Below are positions 22,672 through 35,388 of a DNA stretch of 64,000 nucleotides, one piece after another. Positions within the stretch are counted from its first letter, which is position 1. Each line of letters starts with the position of its first letter. The position numbers and the translations under genes were made by a program. Origin of the DNA: Cryptomeria japonica (lineage: Eukaryota; Streptophyta; Pinopsida; Cupressales; Cupressaceae); the NCBI RefSeq assembly GCF_030272615.1, contig NC_081414.1, forward strand, positions 821,807,896-821,871,895, written 5' to 3'. The notes under the pieces are model-generated. The model worked only from the letters and a program-made list of their open reading frames with translations. It ran no database searches and was not told where the DNA came from.

Positions 22672-24435
22672 AACGGATCAAAGATAGGCATTGTTTCATT
22701 CACTACAATGGTGGTGCCATAATTACCCCTTCAAACCATGTGAAGTGGCATTTTTTGTGGGTGCCTAGGTATTGCTATAGATTTGTAGCCAAGATTTTCT
22801 ACTCTGCAAGTGAGAATACATAAATCTCTGAAAAAATGGGGGGTAACAGGAAAAGGTTGGAGCCGAATAGCTATGAAAAGCATTAGAAGAACTGGAAGGT
22901 ATGGAAACAGATTGATAAAGGGGGGTTGAAAACCTTTCCTAGAAATACTTCATGGTGCTAACCCTAACATTGTGAGGTATTTCGTAAAAAAATGGAAGGA
23001 GGAAGATATTATTTTGTCTAGAAGAAAAGAAATAATCAACAAGGGTCTCATAAGGGAAGTTACCAAGCCTCTCCACAAAAGGAATGAAATTCTTCCGTGA
23101 TAGGAAATATCTGATGAAGCAATTGTTAAATTCCCAAAAATAGAGGAGGATAGGGGATCATTGGTTAAGGTTTCGAACAACTACTTTGAGGCTAGCTCTA
23201 TAAATAATCTCTAGAGGGAGGTACTAAGAGTGGTGATGGAATACATAACCATGGATAGGAGATTGACAAGGGTTTATGGCTACCACTTTGTCCTCCTCAA
23301 CCACTTCAAGTACAAGGTCAGGGTTTCTTTCCCCCATTATCTTTTGTGTTCTCTTAAACACTATATTTTGGAACACCGTGAAAGTCCTAGGAATGTCCTT
23401 GTTCTGCATGTTGGTGTTATCTAGCCTATTCATGAGCATTTTGCTAATTTTCCTACCTCGTCTAATCCCATTTTTCCCCCATAATCAAAATAATATAGCA
23501 CTATTCAAATAGTGTGTCTGAGGGTAATTCTAATGGGGATTCGAACTGGGAAGAGGAAATTACTCCCCCCCTAAAAAGGTGGCTAAAAAATCCCCTTTGA
23601 GCAGGCCTTTGGGCAAACAAGATATCTCTGTGAAAACCCTTTCCAAGGCTAAAAAGAAAATGAAAGCCCCTCGTAAGAATAAGTTGGTTTCTTTCTTTGA
23701 GGACTCATCGGGTGACCCCTCTGATACTTCTAGTTTCTCTAAAGAATTCCATTCTTCTCACCCTACTACAGATAGGGAGAACATGCCAAGATTTCCTAAA
23801 GAACTCAAACTGGATGAACATTACTTCAAGTTGGATAGGGAATCTCTTGATGATGTGTTTTCTATTGCTAGGAATAGTGCAGTGGACCTCTTTAGGGTTT
23901 TTAAATGGGCTTTTCATGAAATCAAAGATATTAACCTAAAGAACAGGGCAACTACTAATAAACATGATGAATTTGTTGAAAAAGTGTAGCCCCAGAAGAC
24001 TAAAGGGGCAATATGGACTGAGCAAGAAAAGCTATCCATGACAGAGTGTCTACAAAGAACTATGGAACTTATAGAAAAAATAAAAAAATAAATGAGAAGA
24101 AAACCATACAGCTTGAAGGGGAAGTCAGCAAAATCAAGGAAAATTTGAATGCCATAATGAAATAAATTCACAAGATTATCAATAATTATGCGACCACTAT
24201 GGACATGATGGTGGATAAATTGGAAAAGTCCCATTAGGGTACCCTAATCGTGGACCTTGATGCTGATAGAGTAAAGGGCCAGAAAGAGGACTCTTGTTCA
24301 TCCAAGAGAACCAGAGCCAACTTGAAGAGAAAGGGAGAGTCCCCCAATCGGGATCTTTGGGACCTAAAAAAGGCGGCCCAAGAGATGAATAGTTTGAAAA
24401 ATGAGATAGCTGAGACTTTAAATTCTTTAGGTTAA
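22672..24435 (+). pseudogene. Decayed gag-like 'plant transposon protein' frame (copy A)
   Basis: Pieces in shifting frames read, in order, FIHYNGGAIITPSNHVKWHF, GANPNIVRYFVKKWKEEDII, VVMEYITMDRRLTRVYGYHF, then a Ser/Lys-rich linker (23579-23989, VARNS-type helix ARNSAVDLFRVFKWAFHEIK) and a charged end (24250-24435). I recognise this as a family of repeated conifer proteins of unknown role, probably element-encoded, but cannot name a domain with certainty. There are several stops and frameshifts. It follows the RNase H domain without a gap, and copy B has the same arrangement (33950-35270). Confidence 0.6.
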
Positions 24436-24610
24436 TGTTTATCTGGTTTTAGCTTCTTCTATCTTTTTATTTGGTTTGTTATCCTTTTGTTTGTTTGGCA
24501 GCTTTTCCATGCTATTGAACTTTGATTGTTTATTTTATTTTTGTTTGTAACTCTAGGGTTTCAAGTCCCTCTAAAAACCAGTTTTTCCCTCATAAAAAAC
24601 ACTAACCATA

Positions 24611-26880
24611 AACCCTAACCTTAATCTTGAATCTATCTCTAAGCCAAAACTTAACCCTAATCCAAATCCTAAACTTAAGTCTAACCCTATCCATTAACCT
24701 AAACCTAACTATGATATTAACCTTAATAAAAATCTAAAACCATAACTCTAACTATAATTATAAATTCTAATCATAACCATACCCTAAAATATAACCTTTA
24801 TCCTAACATTATCCCAAAGTATTATATACCCCTAACCCTAATCATAACCATAATCTTAACCCTCACCCAAAACCTAACCCTAACCCTACCATTGTCCCTA
24901 ACTATGATACACCCCTAACTGTAACCATAATCCTTTCTATAACCCTAATCCTAACCATAATCCTAACAATAACCCTAATCCTAAGCCCTAAACCTAATTA
25001 TAACACTAATCAAAAATCATAACCCTAACCTTGAATCTATCTCTAGGCAAAAACCTAATCCTTATCCAAACCCTAAACCTAGGTCTATCCCTATCGATTA
25101 ACCAATTTACTGAACTAGTATGTAAACACTAACCATAATCCTAAAGTCTAACACTAACCCTACTCCAAAAGCTAAGCCTAATCCTAACACTATCCCTAAC
25201 TATTATATACCCATAACCATAATCATAATCGTAATGATAACCATACCATAAACCTAACCCTAACTCAAGCATTGTCCCTAACTATGATACACCTAACCGT
25301 AACCATAATCCTAACTATAACCTAAAACCTTACCATAATCCTAACAATAGCCCTAATCCTATGCCTTGAACCTCAAAATAAACCTAACAACAATGTAAAT
25401 CTTAACCATAACCCTAATGCTAAACCTAACCCTAACCATGGTGTATAACGTAACATTTTAATCCTAACAATAACCCATAACACTAACCCTAAACATGATA
25501 TATATCTTAACCCTATCCATAATCCTAATAATAACCATAAGCCTAAGCCTAATCATAATCCGAATCCTAACCCTAACCCCAACCATGTGTAAACAATAAC
25601 CCTAACTATGATACACCTAACTGTAATCATAATCCTAACTATAACCTAAAACCTTACCATAATCCTAACAATAGCCCTATCCCTATCCCTATCCTTAATC
25701 CTCAACCCTAACCATAATCCTAATCCTAACCCTAAACTCTAATCCCAGCATTAATATTGAGCTATAACCCTAATTGTAATCCTAACCCTAATGATAATGA
25801 TGATGTAAATTCTAACCGAAACCATTACCCTAAACCTAAAACCAACCCTAACTATGATGTTGACCTTGACCCTAAACCTTAATACTAACCTTAACACTTA
25901 CCCTAACCCAAACCCTACTCTGATGTAAACCCTAAGCGTATCTATAATCCTAACTATGTCTCTAACCCTAGCCGTCACCCCAACCATGATATAAACCATA
26001 ACCCTAACCATAATCCTAACCATAACCCTAAACCCTAACCCTATTCAAAATCCTAACCATACCCCTAATCATAACATTAACCTAACCTAACCCTCACCCC
26101 AGCCATGACATAAATCATAACCATAATCATAATCCTAACCATAACCCTAATTATAAACCTAAACCCTAACCCAAACAATAATCCCCAACCCTAAAGTTAA
26201 AACCTAACCCTAACCATAACCCCAAACCTCACCATGAGGTAAATCCTAACCCTAACCATGATGTAAATACTAACCCTAACTCTAAACCTAAACCTAAATA
26301 ATATGTAATCCCTACCATGATCCTAATCCTAACTATAAACCCTATCCAAAACCATAACCCTAATGCTAACCATGATTCAAGCCCTAACCCCAAGCATAAG
26401 CATAAGCTCTAATCCTATCCATATTCCTAACAATAACCCTAATCATGATAGAAATTCTAACCATAACCCTAACTCTAAACTTAACCCCGATGTGAACCCT
26501 AACATTAATCCTAACACTAACACTAACCCTTAACCCTAATCCTAATCATGATGTAAACCCTAACACTAGCCATAATTCTAACAATAACCGTAATCCTAAG
26601 CTTAACCATAATCCTAAACCTAACCCTAACCCTTACCCTAACCCCAACCCCAACTATGATGTAACCTCTACCCCTAACCATAACACAAAACCCTCACCAT
26701 AACCCTAACTCTAACCATAATCCTAATAGTAATCCTAACTCCTAAACCTAACCATAATTCTAAACCTAAACCAAACCCTAAGCTTGATGTGTAACTTAAC
26801 CATGATATAAACACTAACCGTATTGCTAAGAATGATGTAAACCTTAACCTTGACCATGATACTAACCATTTAATAAAGTT
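24611..26880 (+). repeat. Degenerate telomere-like array, copy A, part 2
   Basis: Continuation of the CCCTAA-like array, with ATGATGTAAA or ATGATATAAA spacers inserted between runs of CCCTAA and CCATAA. Collinear with 35389-37570 and 58566-60700. Confidence 0.85.
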
Positions 26881-28790
26881 TTATATTATCATTAAATAAA
26901 GTTTAATATATCTTACATTTTAGCATATGCTTTAATCTTGCAAGATATATATTATAAAAAATATACTAAATGGATATATAAAATTTCATATATCTTTCCA
27001 TAATAATATAATAATATTATAATATAATTCAATATAATAAAAAGATAGTATATAATTATATATTGATTTATTTTACATTTTCCATGTCGTCCTGCATGAC
27101 TGCCACTAGCATATATATCTTAATATTTAATTTAATCCATATAATATACGCCGAGAGATATCCTTCTTGAGGTTAATCAATTTAATACCCTAAAGTCAAA
27201 TAGGCACCTTGAGAATGATATCTCTTGACGTATTTTAGATAGATTAAATTAAAACTTAAGATGTATATGCTATTATATAATGTAATTTTCCCTCGTTACC
27301 TTTTCAACTCACATTGCCATTGCTATGGCTTGGTGTTATAGAGCAAATGAGAAAAGGATAAAGAGATATATTTTTGGATGTAAATAAGTGTTGCTTCATA
27401 TTTTGTTATAATAACTTATATTATAAAAGTATTTACAATCTAAGAATATTGTTCGATAGCTGATAGTTATCTATAAATAAATTTATCTTATTTGGGTAGT
27501 GTAATAATTTGACTTTTTGATGATTATATTAGAAGAACGGTTTCAAATATATTGAAAAATATTTAGGGTAATTATTTTAAAAAATATAAAAAATTCAATT
27601 TAAGTATTAACAACAAAAGTTTAATTTTTCTATAGAAATATTATAATTATTTGAAAATAATGGATAGATTGGTTTTTTGTCAAACTGATTAATACAATTG
27701 CAATATCTTGTGTTTAATTAAAAATGATGACAAAGTTATTAAAAAATATAACCACGAAATATATTATAATAACATGAAAATACATAATTTTTATAAGAAT
27801 TATGGACCGGCTTAGTTCTATGGTCTAATAAAACACTAAAGATCAAGAAAAATCAATGACTTTTCTTATTCAATTAATTTCATGTGAATCCATATATTCC
27901 CATTCAAGGGGAGAATTTACAAGCTAAAACGATGGTCATGACTTGAAGTAAATTTAATTTAAAAAAAAAGTAAAAGATGATAATGACAAATAAGTTTCAA
28001 AAGTTTTTCTGGAATAATGAGATAATTTATAGTCTAGTTTTATTTTTCTATTTTGAGAGTATTTTTGATGTATGTGGTTTGTAAAAAGACAAGACTTAAT
28101 AACCTTTAAATTCTATCTTGAATTCAAAGATATAATTGGGAGTGGTCAAGGAGTAAAATTAGAGCAATTAAAATGAACAATAGAATGTAGAACAACATAA
28201 ATCATTGAGATATGTAACTAAAATTTTCTTCATATTCAAAATCATAAATTGTATGAATTAATTTTCAAAATAATTTTAACTATAAAACACAATTTTGATC
28301 TAAAAAAAGTTGTACATTTAATATATAAAAAATAAAAAGATAAATTGATCTTTTATTGCCAAAAGACAACCATTAGTATGTTGAAGTCACCGTAAAGACT
28401 TATCATAATAACAATCTTCTATACTACCAAATTAACTTTCACACATAGGAGAAGCAAGAAAGAATGTTGAATTATTGGATTTAAAGCAGAGGTAGGACAA
28501 TGGATGATAATAGAAATACGAACAAACCAAAAAGCATTATAATTGATTCCACTTTACCTACAATCACTGTCAAAATGTAGTTTAAGGACCCAAGCAAAGC
28601 ATTTTCAGTTTTCCTAGATAACATTCTTTGACCACGAGCATATAGGGGGGTAACTACTGGTAGAAAATTCTCAGCATGTATGAACATGATACTTCTAATG
28701 ATGATGTAGTAGTAGACTGAATATTTTTTATTTTTTAATTTTAAAGTCATAGATAAAAACTTCTTTATTCTTTTATTAGAGTTTCTACAA
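26881..28790. other. AT-rich tail of copy A
   Basis: No gene. It contains the foldback (27105-27274) and a tail matching 42850-43920 of B and 61110-62690 of C (shared words GGAGAAGCAAGAAAGAATG, GATTCCACTTTACCTA, GATGATGTAGTAGTAGAC). The site of the LINE in copy B is empty here, near 27710. Confidence 0.7.
27105..27274. repeat. Foldback element, copy A
   Basis: The arms start ACTAGCATATATATCTTA and end ATGTATATGCTATT. Inner halves AGAGATATCCTTCT and AGAATGATATCTCT pair around a ~45-bp loop. Same position and structure as in copies B and C. Confidence 0.7.
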
Positions 28791-29924
28791 TTTATTATAT
28801 AGATTATAAACTATAAATTATGAAAATATTATAGATTTGATATACAGTATGAAAATATTGTATTTTTAATTTATTTTTTATTTTAAGTGATATCAATATT
28901 AGGGAGTCAGATTTCATATATTGATTGGAAAGAGATAAGAGTACAACGTACAAAATGACAACTTCATGGGAGTGCCTAAAAATTCTTTGAAACTTATATG
29001 CCTTATGCATATTTGATGCATTATCTCAATAGAAAACTACATGAAATTTCATAACTATTTAAAGCACTTTTTTAAAGCACTTTCTAGGTAAAAAGTGTAT
29101 ATTTAAGAACATAGTCCACTAAACCCACCTCTTCAAAAGAGTGTTTTAAATCCATCATTCTTTTATTTACTTTAAGAAAACCAATACTTTTCTCACTTAG
29201 ATCAAATAGCATTAAATTCCCTACCTAGAATGAAGATTTTGTTATGAAGTACATTCAATCCAGAGCTGATGGCAATCTAAACCTCCTACTTGTATTTTGT
29301 TTTAACTAGTTAGTATCTACATTGCCCTCCAAGGGAGGCACTCACTCCCTTGAATCTCAACATTTATTGCTTAATTCTTGTGAGGCATTTCTCTTTTGCC
29401 TCTTCTCCCTTCTTCTATTTATTTATCTTCCTACCATGAATATTCTATTCTCTATATTTCTTTAGAGGCCTTGCTACAAATGACTATTACTTCTTCTTTT
29501 TCCAAGGTCATCAAGATTAGAGAGATCCCTATCCAATTTAAATCCTTCTAACTCCGTTTCTCTTTCTTTTTATCTCTCTGAGTAATTCCTTACATCCCTA
29601 ATTTGGTCTATCTCAATCTGTGTTTCTTGTGGTGCAATTGCCATCCTTTATTCCTTATGTAAACTACATTCCATGTTTGTCCTTGAGAGCCAAAACTCAA
29701 TGTAAACCTCGTTTTCCCTAGATGTTACTTCCTTTAGCTTAACACTAGGGGGAGAGAGACCTTAACTCTCCAAACACTCCCACTAGATCCAAAGATAACT
29801 TAGGGGATATAGAAACCTTCTCCTTGACCATCCCAAGATAGAGAGATCTACTTGTAAAATCTTTTGCTAGTTTCTAGCCTAAATTTATTGCCATGGCATT
29901 ATCTTGCCTATTGTCTACCTACTA
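28791..29924. other. Spacer between copies A and B, no gene seen
   Basis: AT-rich at the left and pyrimidine-rich further right (29390-29650). No domain-bearing frame was found on either strand before the zinc-knuckle remnant. Confidence 0.45.
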
Positions 29925-30205
29925 CTTGGGAACCCATCTTTTGGGTTGTGGCCTAAGACACTTTGATTTGAAATGTTTACTGCTAAAACATCTTAAACAA
30001 AATAATCTCCTACCATCAATTTGTATTGTATTCTTCCATATCCCCAAATGAGGACAACCATATGACATTTAGAATAGAATCAATGGAGATCATTTTGACT
30101 CAAACATATAGTGCTAAGTTACCTTTCCCTATAATGAAGCCTTGGACAAGCTCTAGTCTTGAACCAATCAATTGGAGATAATTGTCCAAGCAATATTTGA
30201 ATGGT
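29925..30205 (-). pseudogene. LINE ORF1 (zinc-knuckle) remnant
   Basis: On the minus strand the frame reads LPFKYCLDNYLQLIGSRLEL, then, after a frameshift, RRLFCLRCFSSKHFKSKC. The latter is a CX2CX4HX4C knuckle (29958-29999). This is the layout of the nucleic-acid-binding ORF1 of plant L1-type LINEs. Only about 90 codons survive. It ends at a double stop after VPK. Confidence 0.6.
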
Positions 30206-30479
30206 AAGCTATAGAAACTGTGAAACAAATTTTTGAAGAAGCTGCTACATGAAGACGGTGAAACTCGACAAGGACCTATGACTCACTTCAAAGGTGTTAT
30301 TATTTGTAAATGAATCTCACGATTTACAAAAATTCCCTTCATGCATTAGTACAACAACAGCGACTGTCATTAACAATGTTGTATAATTTCCGTCATAAAT
30401 AACAAATTCCGTGATAAATCATTACTGAGGAAATAAACGACGTTAATGATAACCTGGGTTAGATGCGGGGTTAGTGGAG

Positions 30480-31180
30480 GCTTCCACCACGTGGCGACTA
30501 TGGGGTTTTTCATGAGGACCTTTTCTATGGAAAAGCAATTTGGCGGGCATGGTAATTGCTTGGGCGTAAACACTGAAAACGGGATAAGAAAGTAGTTTTG
30601 CATAGACAAAGAGAGGGGTGATGAGAAAATATCTTGCGGGGTTAAAATTGCACATACAGATCAAAGCGCTGGAAGTTGCACGCCGACTTTTGTCGAGAAG
30701 GTATGTTTTAGATTTTACAATTCTGTCAATATTTTAGATTATACCCCATAATTCAGTTAGAAAAATCCTTGTGGAGATTTTAACATTGATTTTTCATGTA
30801 TTGCTTTTATGTCCAGTTGGAAGATCCTTGCGGAGAATTATGGAACAAGAACTCTCGGTCTTTGTGGAAGAGGGTATGTGTTCTTAACCCTTGTGGAGAA
30901 TTTCTGCCACTCCCAACCTTTCTAATATTAAAATCAGTTTACTATTGATAGTTTTAGAAAGGAAGGTCTTGTACCATTACCATGTAATGTAGAAGCTCAG
31001 AATATATGTAATTATACATTTGTAAAGCAGAGGTTGTGAATGGAACAGGTCAAGGGAGTCCTGCGCCTATGGAGGAAGACAGGAAGCAGTTAACAATAAT
31101 GAAGAAGTGGGAGCTGGTCGGCATGAATTTGGCCCTGAAGTAGCCCTGAATGTGCAGGTAGAAGAGGAAATTTGGAAATA
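30480..31180 (+). pseudogene. 5' part of the three-span membrane-protein gene (copy B)
   Basis: The G-box CCACGTGG (30487-30494) and UTR exon with GTATGTTT donor match copy C. The first coding exon (MEQELSVFVEE, one codon shorter than C) and the start of the next (VVNGTGQGSPAPMEED) also match. The frame in the second exon shifts after the GGAAGACAGG region, and the gene breaks off after a TGGAAATATGTC equivalent of KWRYV. No membrane span is left, so I call it a pseudogene. Confidence 0.7.
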
Positions 31181-32160
31181 TGTCTGTCACATTATTTTTT
31201 TCATATTAGATTCTAATATTAAATAAAATATTTAATATTCTTATTTAGTTAATGATTTGATATAAGTACAAAATATTTTATTGGATTCTTATTTAGTTTT
31301 GGAGTTGCTAAATACAAAGATCTTTGTTCAAAACGAACTGAATATAAATGATTACAAAAAAATTTAAATCTTAAACATATAAATATAATGTTTATCAATT
31401 CAAAAGATCAAAATTCCATGCCTATATAATTATAATTAATAAAAATAATATATAATTTTCACTTTTCAATTTGGAAAGATCAAAAGGATTTTTTTTGTTT
31501 CTATATTTCAATCATAAAATATAAAGTTTCTAAATTCAAAAAATAAAAATTACATGCTACACAAGTGTAAAAAATAAAAATAGTATATAATTTTTAATTT
31601 TCAATATAGAAAGCTAAAAAAACTATGTTTCTAAAGTTTAATCATAAAAATATCATGTTTATAAATTCAAAAAATCAAAGTTACATGCATGTACAATTAT
31701 TTGCAAAATAATATATAATTTTTAATATATAAAGAATATTAATATTTAATTTTTTTTCTAATTTATGATATAGATGTGATTTTTCTATTTATATCTCATT
31801 TATCTCTTAATTGAGTTTTAATATTTTATTATATATTAATAAAAACTTAAAGTTATTTGTAATTCAAAAAATTGGTTACACTAAAACAATTTACTATAAA
31901 CTTTAAACCCAATCTTGTTATTAAAAGAAAAAGTTAATAAGATTTTAAATTTATATTAACAATATTATTTTAATTAAAAAAAGTTTACGGTATTTTCAAA
32001 TTTATTTATTTTATTAGAACAAACTTTAAAGGTATTTATTTCATTAAATATGCTGAAAAAGAGAAAAAAAATCATCAAAAAAGTACATAATAATGAAGAT
32101 TATATTGCAACATTTTATAAGAAAATGATAATAAGTGTCTTAAATTCATTATCTTATAAT
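31181..32160. other. AT-rich tract of copy B
   Basis: Strongly AT-rich, matching 19980-20960 and 56160-57150. No gene. Confidence 0.6.
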
Positions 32161-33550
32161 AGTAGTCCTAATTTTAGCCTAACCTTAGCCCCAAACCTCA
32201 ACTTATCATAATTAAAAATTACCCTAAACTTAAATCTAACCCTAGAATTAAACTCTACCTACAACTTGAACCCTAATCTAACCATAATTGAATTTTAACA
32301 CTGTTTTAATCCTAAAACTAACTCTAACCCTAATTAAACCCTAATTGAATTATAATACTAACCCTATTAATGATGGAACCCTAGCCATAAGCCTCCCACT
32401 AATTTTAATGGAGCATCAAGCTTTACCCTAAAAATTATCCTTCAATATTAACCCTAATTGTACCCTAACATTAACGCTTAACGTTATCTTACCGAATTAA
32501 ATCCTAACCCTAAACTTAACTATAACCTTAGAGAATTAAACACCACCTACAACTTCAACCCTAATCTAAACATGGTTGAACCATACCCCCAAACTAAACC
32601 TTAACACTAATTGAAACCTAATCATAACCTAACCTTAATTTTTACTATAATTCTATTATTAATATCTAACTACAACTTTAACCCTAAACTAACAATAATT
32701 GAATCCTATCCCTCAACTTAACCCCAACCCTAATTAAACTTTAGTTGCAATTAAACTCTAATCCTAAGCTACCCCTAACCCTAATCTACTCCATAACTTG
32801 ATCCTAATTGAAATATGATCTTAACCCTAGCTATAATTGAATTGTTACTATAATCAAATTTGAATCGTAATTGAACCCTAAATCTAATTAATTATAACCT
32901 TAACCCTTAACCCTAATCCCTCTAATTGAATACCAACCATAACCTAACCATAAAATTAACTCTAACCATATAATTAAACCATAATCCTAACAATAACCCT
33001 AGCAATAACCCTTATCATGTTGTAACTCCTAACTATAACCCTAACACTAAAGGTAACCCTAACCATGGTGTATAAACCCTAACATTAATCCTAATAGTAA
33101 CCCTAACCATGGTGTAAACCCTAACCATAATCTTAAACCACAGTTCTAACCATAATCCTAAAATCTAACCCAAACCCTAACCTAAAAGATAACCCTAATC
33201 CTAATACTATCTGTAACTATTATATATTACTAACCATAATCATAAAAGTAATCTTAACCCTAACCCTAGCATTGTCCCTAACTATGATACACCCCTAACC
33301 ATAAACATAATCCGAACTATAACCCTAAAGCTAACCATAATCCTAACCCTAATCCTAACCCCTAACCTTAATAATAACCTAAATCATGATGTAAATCCTA
33401 ACCATAACCCTAACCCTAACCCTAAGCATAGTGTGAACTCTAATGTTAATCCTAATAGTAACCCTTAACACTAACCCTCAACATGATATAAACCCTAACC
33501 CTAACTCCACCCCTAAATTAAGTTATATCTCTTACCATAACACTAACCAT
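32161..33550 (+). repeat. Degenerate telomere-like array, copy B, part 1
   Basis: Same order of variants as in copy A, part 1, from CCTAACCTTAGCCCC to TTATATCTCTTACCATAACA, and the same strand. Confidence 0.85.
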
Positions 33551-35388
33551 AATTAGCGGTGATACTCCTATTGGGTTCTCAGTCCAATCACTTAGTCGAA
33601 GCCATAGGAGCATTCTAGGTCATTCACCTTGCTAGCAAATTGAACATTAAAAATCTGTGGATAGAGGGGGACTCTAAAAACATTAGCGAATGCCTTTTAG
33701 GTAATCCCTGCCCCTCATGGACCATCAAAAATTGGATCGACGAAGCAAGATCCCGAATTAACAACTTTGATAATGTAAAAAATCTTACATGTGTTTATGG
33801 AAGCAAACGTGGTCACAGACTATTTTGTCAATGAAGGAGTCAAGCTCTCTTTCTAGCAGAAATGGAAATCCTACAAGGATTAGAAGTGGGAGTGAAAACC
33901 TTAATTGGATATGATGTTATGCATGGAAAAGTTGTCATTTCAAAAAATGATTAAGCGGATCAGAGATATGTACTATTTCATTCACTACAATGGTGGTGCC
34001 ATAATTACCCCTTCAAACTGCGTAAAGTGACACATTTTGTGGGTTCCTAGGCATTCTTGTAGATTTGTAGCCAAGATTTTCTGCTCTGCAAGTGAGAATA
34101 CAGAAAACTCTGAAAAAATAGGTGGTAACAGGAAAAGGGTGGAGCAGAAAAGGTGTGAAAAGAATGAGAAGAACTAGAAGGTATGGAAACAAATTGATAA
34201 AGGGGGGCTAAAACCCTTCCTAGAAAGACTTAACGGTGCTAACCTTGACATTGTGAGGTATTTCATCAAAAATTGGGAGGAGGAAGGTATTATTTTATTT
34301 GGAAGAAAAGTGATAATCAACGAGGATCTCATAGGGGATGTTACCAGGCCTCTCCATAGAAGAAATGAAATTCTTCCATGACAGGAAAATATTTGATGAA
34401 ACAGTTGTTAAATTCCCAAAATTAGAGAAGGAGAGGGGAGCCTTGGTTAAGGTTTCGAACAACTACTTTGAGGCTCACTCTATAAAGAAGCTCTGGAGGG
34501 AGGTACTAAGAGTGGTGATGGAATACATAATCATGGATGGGATATTCATAAGGGTTTATGGCTACCACTTCATCCTCCTCAACCACTTCAAGTGTACAAG
34601 GTCAGGGTTTCTTTCCCCCACTATCTGTCGTGTTCTCTTAAAAATTGTATTTTGGAACACCATAAAAGTCCTAACAATTTCCTTGTTCTGCATGTTGGTC
34701 TTATCTAGCCCATTCATGAGAATTTTGCTAATTTTCTTGTCCCGTCTAATCCCATTTTCCCCTCAGAATCAAAAGAGTATGACATTGAAACTAGTGTCTC
34801 TGAGGGTAATTCTAATGGGGACTCAAACTGGGAAGAGGAAATTACTCCCCCCCTTAAAAGGTGCCTAAAAAATCCCCTTTGAGCAGGCCTTTGGGAAAAC
34901 AAGAGCTCTCTGTAAAAACCCTTTCCAAGGATAATAAGAAAATGAAAGACCTTCCTAAGAATAAACTAGTTTCTTACTCTGAGGACTTGTTGGGTGACCC
35001 CTCTTATACTTCTAGTTCTTCTAGTGAATCTTATTCGTCTCACCCTGCCACTGACAGAGAGAACAGGCCAAGATTTCCTAAAGACCTCAAACTAGATGAA
35101 CATTACTTCAAGTTGGATAGGGAATCTCCTGATGATGTGTTGGCTATTGCCAGGAATAGTGCTGTGGACCTCTTTAGGGTTTTTAAATGGGCTTTTCATG
35201 AAATAAAAAATATTGACCTAAAGAACAGGGTAGCTGCTAATAAACTGGATGAGTTGGTTGAAAAAGTGTAGCCCAAGAAGACTGAAGGGGCAATTTGGAT
35301 TGAGGAAGAAAAGATATCCATGACACAGTGTCTACAAAGAATTGTGGAACTTAGAGAAAAAATAAAAAAAGAAAATGAGAAGAAAACC
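33551..35388 (+). mobile_element. Retroposon RNase H plus gag-like frame (copy B)
   Basis: Same insertion point as in copy A, starting with AATTAGCGGT. RNase H (NHLVEAIGAF, stop, LWIEGDSKNISECLLG) is followed by the decayed gag-like frame (GANLDIVRYFIKNWEEEGII, RVVMEYIIMDGIFIRVYGYH, ARNSAVDLFRVFKWAFHEIK). The 3' end is missing. The sequence jumps from GAGAAGAAAACC straight to CTAACTATGATAT of the array, a deletion of about 600 bp relative to A with AACC at the join. Confidence 0.7.

Larger units (their letters stand above)
22257..24610 (+). mobile_element. 5'-truncated retroposon: RNase H plus gag-like frame (copy A)
   Basis: The insert is 22270-24597, bounded by AACACTAATCATA (22257-22269) and AACACTAACCATA (24598-24610). 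The corresponding point of copy C (58553-58565) is uninterrupted, so this is a true insertion. It begins inside an RNase H domain, continues through a decayed frame of a conifer-type 'plant transposon protein' family, and ends with a T-rich 3' UTR and CCCTCATAAAAAAC. 5' truncation plus a ~13-bp duplication is typical of LINE retrotransposition. The duplicated bases are themselves common in the surrounding array, so their value as evidence is moderate. Confidence 0.7.
17850..28790 (+). repeat. Segmental duplication, copy A
   Basis: Collinear with copy C from the 3' end of the membrane-protein gene (53920) to the tail (about 62690), and with copy B from its AT-rich tract onward. The order is gene 3' end, minisatellite, AT-rich tract, telomere-like array, retroposon, telomere-like array, foldback, tail. 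All three copies are on the same strand. The left edge falls inside the gene, so A is 5'-truncated. Confidence 0.8.

Noticed and set aside
20961-26880. True chromosome end or telomere
   Set aside because: The arrays are degenerate, internal, interrupted by retroposons and present three times with unique flanks on both sides.
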